Assembly (NCBI GenBank): GCA_021737205.1
Contig: JAIPEK010000180.1
Coordinates: 1-5,207, forward strand
Length of the DNA stretch: 5,207 nt
From: Desulfarculaceae bacterium
GTDB lineage: Bacteria > Desulfobacterota > Desulfobacteria > Desulfobacterales > Desulfobacteraceae
Reading direction: 5' to 3'
The position numbers were made by a program, and so were the translations under genes. Shown here piece after piece: positions 1-4,232 of this stretch. The number at the start of each line of letters is the position of its first letter. Position 1 is the stretch's first letter. The notes beneath the pieces were generated by a model. That model searched no databases, was not told the origin of the DNA, and was given only the letters and a program-made list of their open reading frames with translations.

Positions 1-716
1 TCCAGGACGTATATTCTCTCCGGTGCACCCCCCAGGTGCTGGCACCGGTGAAAGAGACCCTGGAAGCGGCGGTGAAAACGGTGGAGACCGAAGCCAACTC
101 CACCAACGACAACCCCATCATCATCCCGGAAAAGGGAAAAATCCTGCACGGCGGCAACTTTCACGGGCAGAGCATCGCCTTTGCCATGGATTCTTTGAGC
201 ATCGCCCTTTCCACCCTGTGCAACCTGTCGGAACGGCGGCTCAACAAACTTCTGGACAAAAATCTCAACGAGGGGCTTCCCGAACACCTCATCGCCAACG
301 AGCCGGGACTTTCCATGGGATTCATGGGCGCCCAGTATCTGGCCACCTCCACCACCGCCGAAAACAGGAACCGGACCGCTCCCATGAGTGTCAATTCCAT
401 CTCCTGCAACGCATCGAACCAGGACATCGTGAGTATGGGCACGGTGGCGGCCAGAAAAGCATTCGATATCGTCAGCAAGGCCAAACACGTGGTCACACTG
501 GAGATGCTGGCCGATTTCCAGGCACTGTCCTTCAAGAACAGTGAAAGGCTGGGACACGGAACCCACCGCATCTTTCAACAGCTCAAAAAAGAATTCACCG
601 TATATGATGATTCGGCAATTTTCCACGAGGAGCTTGTCCGAATGCGGAAATTCCTTTTTTCCACCCAGATGTTTGACGACCTTGCAGTGTATTGCAAAAA
701 TGCGTATAATAACTGA
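1..716 (+). CDS. Aromatic amino acid ammonia-lyase (HAL/PAL/TAL family), C-terminal part, 5' end outside window
   Basis: The reading frame is open from base 3 and gives 237 residues ending at the stop 714-716; a full family member is roughly 500 residues. These cytoplasmic enzymes use an autocatalytic MIO cofactor to remove ammonia from His, Phe or Tyr, or act as aminomutases. The fragment opens with QDVYSLRC, the conserved block that in Pseudomonas putida HutH carries active-site Gln277, Tyr280 and Arg283. NSTNDNPI (fragment residues 32-39) and GGNFHGQ (50-56) follow, both family signatures. The MIO-forming Ala-Ser-Gly lies upstream of the window. The block NQDIVSMG (139-146) has Gln where histidine lyases have the Glu of QEDHVSMG (Glu414 in HutH), and Ile for the next His. 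This argues against a plain histidine lyase and for a tyrosine/phenylalanine lyase or an aminomutase. Family assignment is firm; substrate is open. Upstream neighbours are unseen. Confidence 0.93.
   Translation, partial: QDVYSLRCTPQVLAPVKETLEAAVKTVETEANSTNDNPIIIPEKGKILHGGNFHGQSIAFAMDSLSIALSTLCNLSERRLNKLLDKNLNEGLPEHLIANEPGLSMGFMGAQYLATSTTAENRNRTAPMSVNSISCNASNQDIVSMGTVAARKAFDIVSKAKHVVTLEMLADFQALSFKNSERLGHGTHRIFQQLKKEFTVYDDSAIFHEELVRMRKFLFSTQMFDDLAVYCKNAYNN
682..710 (+). promoter_or_regulatory. Candidate sigma70-type promoter for the lipoprotein gene
   Basis: A perfect -10 hexamer TATAAT (705-710) sits 17 bases after TTGCAG (682-687), a poor 3-of-6 match to the -35 consensus. It lies within the last codons of the ammonia-lyase gene and would start transcription near 717, about 100 bases ahead of the lipoprotein gene. 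The spacing and -10 box are good but the -35 box is weak, so this is a candidate only. Confidence 0.35.
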
Positions 717-720
717 TAAT

Positions 721-772
721 CCCCTTCCCGGCCCCGCATAACCGGATTGCGCTGGATCCCGGGACAAAGGGG
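721..772 (+). terminator. Weak inverted repeat after the lyase gene, possible terminator
   Basis: CCCCTTCCCGG (721-731) can pair with CCGGG (759-763) and AAGGGG (767-772) if a three-base bulge (764-766) is allowed. The loop is 27 bases. No proper T-tract follows, only ATTTTCTT further on at 781-788. It lies 5 bases after the lyase stop codon, where a terminator would be expected, but the long loop and missing T run make it a poor intrinsic terminator. It could instead be leader structure of the lipoprotein mRNA. Confidence 0.2.
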
Positions 773-820
773 ACACGCCGATTTTCTTGACAGAACCTTT
801 TATTAACAAAGGAGGCTGAT

Positions 821-1414
821 ATGAAAAAACGCTTTATTGCCGCTTTGGCATTCCTATTGTTGTGTCTGTTTGCCGCCGCAGGATGCAGAACCGGTTCCCC
901 GGTTGCCGCAAAACCGGACAAACCCCTTGTGAGCGGAACCGTGCACACGAAATACAACATTCACATCCAGCATAAAGGAGACAAGGCCCTTGCCAGCTAT
1001 GCAAACTGGGTGGGACCGTTCCCGGGTCATGATGTGATCGAGCCTGATACCAAGGTTGTGGCCAGCAGATGGCGCAGCGGTTTCCGTCTGGACTGCGTGG
1101 AAAAGGGACTGACCGTACTGTTTGAATTCGACCCCGCCCGCATGAACATGTCAGCAAGTGAATATGTAAAGAAAATCACTTCCGGGGAACCGGTGTCGTA
1201 CGATCACTTGTCCGGTGTGGACCAAAAAGGCATCAGGAACGGAGAAGCCTACAGGGGGATGAGCAAAAAAGGGGTAATGGCGGCGCTGGGCTATCCGGCC
1301 GCCCATCGTACCCCGAGCCCGGACAGTGACACTTGGACGTACTGGACCAACCGGTTCAATACCATTGCCGTGCATTTTGACGATTCCGGCAAGGTCAGGG
1401 AAGTCATCGACTGA
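821..1414 (+). CDS. Lipoprotein with BamE/SmpA-like C-terminal domain
   Basis: This is a predicted lipid-anchored envelope protein of 197 residues. The start is set by a strong Shine-Dalgarno, AAAGGAGG (808-815), 5 bases before ATG. Residues 1-21 form a lipoprotein signal peptide: basic MKKR, a hydrophobic core, and lipobox Ala-Ala-Gly with lipidated Cys22. No Asp follows the Cys, so by the E. coli sorting rule it would go to the outer membrane. Residues about 38-125 form a domain I do not recognise, with the short stretch ASYANW and a lone Cys92. Residues 142-197 resemble BamE/SmpA/OmlA: GMSKKGVMAALGYP (146-159), a WTYW core (172-175), and a closing F-x3-G-K-V (186-192). BamE is an accessory lipoprotein of the outer-membrane beta-barrel assembly complex, but the fold also occurs in unrelated envelope lipoproteins, so a Bam role is not established. 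The stop codon is only 3 bases from that of the convergent hydrolase gene. Confidence 0.85.
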   Translation: MKKRFIAALAFLLLCLFAAAGCRTGSPVAAKPDKPLVSGTVHTKYNIHIQHKGDKALASYANWVGPFPGHDVIEPDTKVVASRWRSGFRLDCVEKGLTVLFEFDPARMNMSASEYVKKITSGEPVSYDHLSGVDQKGIRNGEAYRGMSKKGVMAALGYPAAHRTPSPDSDTWTYWTNRFNTIAVHFDDSGKVREVID

Positions 1415-1417
1415 TCG

Positions 1418-1996
1418 TCAGAAATACCGGCCGAACACAAGTACCACCGAGTTGATTCCGGTGTTGTCCTCATGGAGGTCGGCGTTGGACACATGGTGAA
1501 GCCGGAGGATGGAAAAAAGGTCGTTTCCCCGGGGCCGTTCAAACTCGGCCCCGATCCCGAGCTGGGGGTTGAAATTGTACCGCAGGCCCTGACCTTCCAC
1601 CCGGAAGTCCTGGTATATCAGTCCGATCCCGCCTTCGCAGAACACACGGATACCGGGTCGGGAAAGGGGATCAAGGTATTTCACGGCAAACATATTCACC
1701 GATCCCATGAACTTTCCGGAGGGTTCCGTGGAAGCCCCTCCGGAAAGCTCCACCTTGAACTTCAGCGTTTCCGGAGCCTTTTGGGGAAATACATCCTCAT
1801 AATCGAGCTGTGCGGAAAAGGAGGCCATGGTGAACCGGAGGTCGCTGTCCGGTGTATAAGAAAACCCCTGCATCAGGGCTGCGGCGTACCTGGGCGCATC
1901 CTCTTCGCCTGCGGTTTCGGGAGCCTTGATACCGCCGCCTGTGCACAACGCGGGGGTGAGGATGACGAGTAAAACGAACCGAAGAAACAATCGCAT
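1418..1996 (-). CDS. PagL-like acyloxyacyl hydrolase (lipid A 3-O-deacylase family), outer-membrane barrel
   Basis: The protein has 192 residues, about the usual size of a precursor in this family. Residues 1-19 look like a Sec signal peptide (MRLFLRFVLLVILTPALC). The remainder shows alternating beta-strand character and ends in Phe, as outer-membrane barrels usually do. The C-terminal block contains HHVSNADLHEDNTGINS (167-183), matching the PagL signature H-x-S-N-x6-N-x-G. By alignment, His168 and Ser170 correspond to catalytic His126 and Ser128 of Pseudomonas aeruginosa PagL, and Asn178 to the oxyanion Asn136. The position of the third PagL triad residue, Glu140, is Asn182 here. PagL removes the 3-O acyl chain of lipid A in the outer membrane; here the substrate is inferred. 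The gene follows the radical SAM gene by 6 bases, with its ribosome-binding site inside that gene's stop, so the two are probably one operon. The closest alternative is a structural barrel that has lost activity. Confidence 0.82.
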   Translation of the reverse strand: MRLFLRFVLLVILTPALCTGGGIKAPETAGEEDAPRYAAALMQGFSYTPDSDLRFTMASFSAQLDYEDVFPQKAPETLKFKVELSGGASTEPSGKFMGSVNMFAVKYLDPLSRPGIRVFCEGGIGLIYQDFRVEGQGLRYNFNPQLGIGAEFERPRGNDLFSILRLHHVSNADLHEDNTGINSVVLVFGRYF

Positions 1997-2002
1997 AAGC
2001 AG

Positions 2003-2008
2003 TCACCT
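2003..2008 (-). promoter_or_regulatory. Ribosome-binding site overlapping the upstream stop codon
   Basis: On the minus strand AGGTGA serves both as Shine-Dalgarno for the PagL-like gene (6 bases before its ATG) and, in its last three bases, as the TGA stop of the radical SAM gene. This arrangement is typical of translational coupling and supports a two-gene operon. Confidence 0.7.
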
Positions 2009-3451
2009 GATCCTGTTATTGGTCTTTGCAAACGCCAGAAAAGAAAACAGGTTCCTGACGAATCTGGCCCATGAATCCGGGGATTTCCAGATCATGGAGA
2101 CATATCCTGCCATGACTTTGGGCCGCATAAAATGGGACTTGTAAAATTCGGTGAAAAGCTCCTCCAGCCGCTCTTTGTTCATGGCCTTCGGCACAAAGGA
2201 AAACGTCATGCAGTCCATTTCCTCCCATTTCTCGTCAAATGACCCCGAGAAAGGGTTTTCCTTGATCTCCCCGTACACCGGGGAGCCGGGAAACGGGGTG
2301 AACTTGGCCAGGTTGAGATCGTCCAGGGGCAGGGAAAACACATATGACCGACTGTTTTGAATACTCTTTTCGGTCTCTCCGGGAAGCCCAATCATCAAAA
2401 GTCCTTTCACCCGTATCCCCGCCTTTTTGATCAAGTGCACCTTTTGCCGGAGCATTTCCAGATCCGCATTCTGCCTGTGCCGGGCCAGAAGTTCCTGATC
2501 CCCGGTTTCGATCCCAAGACTGATCATCCAGCAGCCGGCCTTTTTCATTTTCTCCAGAAGATCAGCATCCAGATGCTCCGCCCTTGCGGCACAATTAAAC
2601 GTGATGCCCACCCGGTTTCGGATCATAAGTTCACAGAACCGGACCACCCTTTTCCTGTGAAAAGTGAACTGGTCGTCGTAAAAATTGATGTGCCGGATTC
2701 CGAACCGCTCTTTCAAATATGTCACATGCTTGAAAAGGTATTCGGCACTGTTGAATCGGAAGCTTTTCCGAAAGACCGACCGGTCGCAGTAGGTGCAGGA
2801 ATAGGGACAGCCCCTGCTGGAAATGCAGCTTGCATTGGGAACGGAGGGATAATTGAAGATCGGCAGTTTGTATCTCTCCGGAAAACCGGCCAGCTTTTCA
2901 TAGGCGGGAAACGGCAGATCATCCAGCTCGAGCTGCTTGTCTGGAAACCCGGTAAATTTTGCCGCTCCCGACTCATCCCTGTATACAATCCCCTTTACAT
3001 GAGGAATCTCAGAGTCCCCGGCCTTCATCAAATTGAACAGGGTCTCCTCCCCTTCCCCGACCACTACATAGTCCACCGCTTCATACCCGTCCACCGCATC
3101 CTCTTTCAGGGCGGACACATGGGCCCCGCCGAACACCGTCCGGATTCCCGGAAGTATCCTTTTTGCCCATGAAGCAATCTCGACTCCGTTGAGAAACGTT
3201 GACGTGGTACAAGAGAATCCGATAAACCCGGGGGTCTCCTTTTCCAGATAGGCCCGGATCCGATCGAAAGCATCCGGCCGGGCATAGCAGTCCACAATTT
3301 CATTGTCCACGGACCGTTCGTCCAGGTACGCGGCGATACCTGCAAGTCCCAGCGGCGGTATGACAATGGCCAGCCTGGAAATATCCACCTGACCGTCTTC
3401 GTACCTGTATCCAAGCGGATGCACCAGCAGAATTTTTTCCCGGTTCAGCAA
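2003..3451 (-). CDS. Radical SAM enzyme with N-terminal cobalamin-binding-type domain
   Basis: This 482-residue protein has the layout of the B12-binding radical SAM class. Residues about 5-145 are a Rossmann-like cobalamin-binding domain (PPLGLAGIAAYL at 32-43, GGAHVSALKED at 108-118, VGEGEETL at 131-138). The classical DxHxxG cobalamin-His motif is not visible, which is common in this class. The radical SAM domain begins near 205: Cys215, Cys219 and Cys222 (CPYSCTYC) bind the 4Fe-4S cluster that cleaves S-adenosylmethionine. GIETGDQELL (313-322) and MIGLPGET (353-360) are typical later barrel motifs. Relatives methylate unactivated carbons or build rings on lipids, tetrapyrroles and antibiotics; the substrate here is unknown. 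The start is TTG at 3449-3451: an in-frame TAA stands 15 bases upstream and AGGGA lies 9 bases before it. A faint promoter, TTGCCT-18-TATGAG, can be read upstream. The PagL-like neighbour hints at a lipid substrate (inference). Confidence 0.9.
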   Translation of the reverse strand: MLNREKILLVHPLGYRYEDGQVDISRLAIVIPPLGLAGIAAYLDERSVDNEIVDCYARPDAFDRIRAYLEKETPGFIGFSCTTSTFLNGVEIASWAKRILPGIRTVFGGAHVSALKEDAVDGYEAVDYVVVGEGEETLFNLMKAGDSEIPHVKGIVYRDESGAAKFTGFPDKQLELDDLPFPAYEKLAGFPERYKLPIFNYPSVPNASCISSRGCPYSCTYCDRSVFRKSFRFNSAEYLFKHVTYLKERFGIRHINFYDDQFTFHRKRVVRFCELMIRNRVGITFNCAARAEHLDADLLEKMKKAGCWMISLGIETGDQELLARHRQNADLEMLRQKVHLIKKAGIRVKGLLMIGLPGETEKSIQNSRSYVFSLPLDDLNLAKFTPFPGSPVYGEIKENPFSGSFDEKWEEMDCMTFSFVPKAMNKERLEELFTEFYKSHFMRPKVMAGYVSMIWKSPDSWARFVRNLFSFLAFAKTNNRIR

Positions 3452-3460
3452 ATCAAAATT

Positions 3461-3465
3461 TCCCT
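3461..3465 (-). promoter_or_regulatory. Ribosome-binding site supporting a TTG start
   Basis: AGGGA on the minus strand lies 9 bases before TTG (3449-3451). No ATG or GTG lies between this TTG and the in-frame TAA at 3467-3469, and the first in-frame GTG is nine codons into the domain, so the TTG is the best start for the radical SAM gene. Confidence 0.6.
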
Positions 3466-3534
3466 GTTAGATGGTATTCCTCATTCGTCTCATATCATTT
3501 CCCAACGTATGCAGGCAAGGTCAAAAGACAGGGA

Positions 3535-3576
3535 ATTGAAAAATAAAGAGCCCGGCTTTCGATACGAAAACCGGGC
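3535..3576 (-). terminator. Rho-independent terminator of the rubredoxin gene
   Basis: On the minus strand, a 12-base-pair stem (arms 3565-3576 and 3550-3561) with a three-base loop is fully paired if one G-U is counted. It opens with GCCCGG/CCGGGC and is followed directly by TCTTTATTTTT. On the plus strand the same stem has a C-A mismatch and no T-tract, so it works in the minus direction. It lies 46 bases after the rubredoxin stop. It separates rubredoxin from the radical SAM gene, which therefore needs its own promoter in the about 100 bases that follow. Confidence 0.85.
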
Positions 3577-3622
3577 CCGGCTGAATTTCAGTCAATTTTG
3601 AAGGGGTTATGCCGTATCTATC

Positions 3623-3781
3623 TTACACTTTCTCGAACTGGTCCTTGTCTGCAAAACATATGGGACACTGCCAGTCATCAGGCACATCTTCAAAAGCGGT
3701 GCCCGGTTCAACCCCGTTTTCCGGATCCCCTTCAGCCGGATCATAGACATACCCGCAGGGAACGCATTCATATTTTTCCAT
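3623..3781 (-). CDS. rub: Rubredoxin
   Basis: This is a 52-residue one-iron electron carrier of the cytoplasm, the normal length for the family. The Fe(Cys)4 ligands are Cys6, Cys9 (CVPCG), Cys39 and Cys42 (CPIC). Core aromatic positions are conserved: Tyr4, Tyr11, Tyr13, Phe30, Trp37 and Phe49. The ATG at 3779-3781 is fixed by a perfect Shine-Dalgarno AAGGAGGT (3787-3794), 5 bases away. The frame stays open further upstream, but that part looks like untranslated leader. In sulfate reducers, rubredoxin gives electrons to superoxide reductase, rubrerythrin or rubredoxin:oxygen oxidoreductase; none of these genes is in the window. One oddity is Phe43 directly after the last ligand, where the second CxxC knuckle normally has Gly. 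The gene has its own promoter with an FNR-type operator and its own terminator, so it is probably monocistronic. Confidence 0.97.
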   Translation of the reverse strand: MEKYECVPCGYVYDPAEGDPENGVEPGTAFEDVPDDWQCPICFADKDQFEKV

Positions 3782-3834
3782 TTTCGACCTCCTTTTCCTG
3801 TTTGCTTTGGCGACTTTTTTCAAACCGCTTTTCA

Positions 3835-3880
3835 CCGGCACGGACGGATTGCCCGCCGCTTCGGCGGGATAGTCCGCCGG
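3835..3880 (-). repeat. Long imperfect hairpin in the rubredoxin 5' leader
   Basis: An inner perfect 7-base-pair stem CCCGCCG/CGGCGGG (3852-3858, 3862-3868) with a three-base loop is enclosed by CGGAC/GTCCG (3841-3845, 3872-3876). Beyond a two-base bulge there is a further CCGG/CCGG pairing (3835-3838, 3877-3880). In the rubredoxin mRNA it would lie 5' of the ribosome-binding site. It could be an mRNA stabiliser. In the plus direction it is followed by GCATGCTTTTT and could end opposing transcription. Confidence 0.55.
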
Positions 3881-3898
3881 CGCATGCTTTTTGATTTC

Positions 3899-3926
3899 AA
3901 CATACCAGAAGTCTGAATAAAAACAA
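3899..3926 (-). promoter_or_regulatory. Extended -10 promoter of the rubredoxin gene
   Basis: On the minus strand TGG-TATGTT (3907-3899) is an extended -10 element: 4 of 6 matches to TATAAT plus an upstream TG. The best -35 reading, TTGTTT (3926-3921) with a 16-base spacer, is poor. Such a promoter typically needs an activator, and the FNR-type palindrome just upstream is in the right place. The predicted transcription start is near 3892, giving a leader of about 110 bases. Confidence 0.5.
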
Positions 3927-3940
3927 TTGATCCGGATCAA
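3927..3940 (-). promoter_or_regulatory. FNR/Crp-type operator TTGATCCGGATCAA
   Basis: This is a perfect 14-base palindrome that matches the FNR consensus TTGAT-N4-ATCAA at every fixed position. Taking the -10 box at 3899-3904 as -7 to -12, its centre falls at -41.5 relative to the rubredoxin start, the class II activator position of FNR. The cognate protein in this organism could be an FNR-like or HcpR-like regulator of the Crp/Fnr family; none is encoded in the window. The match is seen directly; the regulator is inferred. Confidence 0.65.
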
Positions 3941-4054
3941 AAAAAGATTTTTTTGCTGCATGAGTGAAAAAAACACCAAAGACAAATAAACCCGGGGCCC
4001 CTCCCGGCAGACTCCTCCCGTGACCCGCAGGGGAATAGCGGCGGTGTTTTCCCC

Positions 4055-4083
4055 TTGACAGAAAATATAACTACGTTTATATC
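4055..4083 (+). promoter_or_regulatory. Sigma70-type promoter of the RsbRD_N-dsrM operon
   Basis: A perfect -35 TTGACA (4055-4060), a 17-base spacer and -10 TATATC (4078-4083, 4 of 6) give a good promoter reading. The predicted start is near 4090, leaving a leader of about 143 bases. An inverted repeat ATATAA-N6-TTATAT (4065-4070, 4077-4082) lies across the spacer and the -10 box. GGGGAA/TTCCCC (4030-4035, 4049-4054) ends right at the -35 box. Either could be a protein-binding site. Confidence 0.65.
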
Positions 4084-4091
4084 AAACTATC

Positions 4092-4103
4092 AATACCGGT
4101 ATT
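4092..4103. promoter_or_regulatory. Palindrome AATACCGGTATT at the predicted transcription start
   Basis: This perfect 12-base palindrome begins about two bases after the predicted start (4090) and is a possible repressor operator. Part of it, CCGGTAT (4096-4102), is also the reverse complement of ATACCGG further down the leader (4194-4200), so it could take part in RNA folding instead. Confidence 0.4.
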
Positions 4104-4216
4104 TTTCAAGAAACTTGAAACAAGAGACAAGAAACTAGGAAGGCTCTCATTCAAGTTTTAGGGTTTGGTTGATGCCGTGCATCACTGGTGCTTATACCGG
4201 ACAGACGGACTTGAAT
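4104..4216 (+). promoter_or_regulatory. Structured leader with four alternating complementary segments
   Basis: The leader carries TTCAAG (4105-4110), CTTGAA (4114-4119), TTCAAG (4150-4155) and CTTGAA (4210-4215). Segment 1 pairs with 2 over 7 bases (4104-4110/4114-4120). Segment 2 pairs with 3 over 9 bases (4111-4119/4150-4158). Segment 3 pairs with 4 over 8 bases (4149-4156/4209-4216). The 3:4 helix can enclose GTTTGGT/ACCGGAC (4163-4169/4196-4202, with two G-U) and the hairpin TGATGC-CGT-GCATCA (4170-4184). Pairing 1:2 plus 3:4 excludes 2:3, the logic of an attenuator or riboswitch. It does not match a riboswitch class I recognise, and no terminator T-tract is present. Any control would therefore more likely act on translation, since the next gene starts 17 bases downstream. 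Confidence 0.45.
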
Positions 4217-4232
4217 AAAAGACAGAAAAATC

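Larger units (their letters stand above)
3782..4232. other. 451-base divergent intergenic region with two promoters and no gene
   Basis: This stretch lies between rubredoxin (minus) and the RsbRD_N/dsrM genes (plus). From left to right it holds the rubredoxin leader with a hairpin (3835-3880), the rubredoxin promoter and FNR-type palindrome (3899-3940), and a run A7-G-A-T7 (3939-3954). Next come a GC-rich patch with small inverted repeats (3990-4054, including GGGGAA/TTCCCC at 4030-4035 and 4049-4054), the dsr-side promoter (4055-4083) and a structured leader (4092-4216). I see no convincing protein or known RNA gene in it. Confidence 0.7.

Noticed and set aside
787..806. TTGACA (787-792) followed by TATTAA (801-806) before the lipoprotein gene
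   Set aside because: The spacing is 8 bases, far too short for a sigma70 promoter. At 17 bases from TTGACA there is only the Shine-Dalgarno sequence.
1412..1420. Shared bidirectional terminator between the lipoprotein and PagL-like genes
   Set aside because: The stop codons are 3 bases apart and no stem-loop with a T run is visible on either side, so transcript ends probably overlap in the genes.
2357..3172. Long open frame (271 codons) on the plus strand, opposite the radical SAM gene
   Set aside because: It is the antisense shadow of a protein with clear family motifs. Its translation has no recognisable domain and it has no convincing ribosome-binding site.
3852..3890. Plus-strand rho-independent terminator (GC stem then TTTTT)
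   Set aside because: No plus-strand gene lies upstream for it to serve, and the T run is separated from the stem by about 19 bases. It is listed as leader structure instead.
3782..3985. In-frame N-terminal extension of rubredoxin by 68 residues
   Set aside because: The ATG at 3781 has a perfect Shine-Dalgarno at the right distance and gives a normal-length rubredoxin. The extension contains the hairpin, promoter and FNR-type site and resembles no domain.
3988..4012. GC-rich inverted repeat around GGGGCCCC, read as a minus-strand terminator
   Set aside because: No minus-strand gene ends here, the stem is only about 5 bp, and the downstream run is GTTTATTTG rather than a true T-tract.
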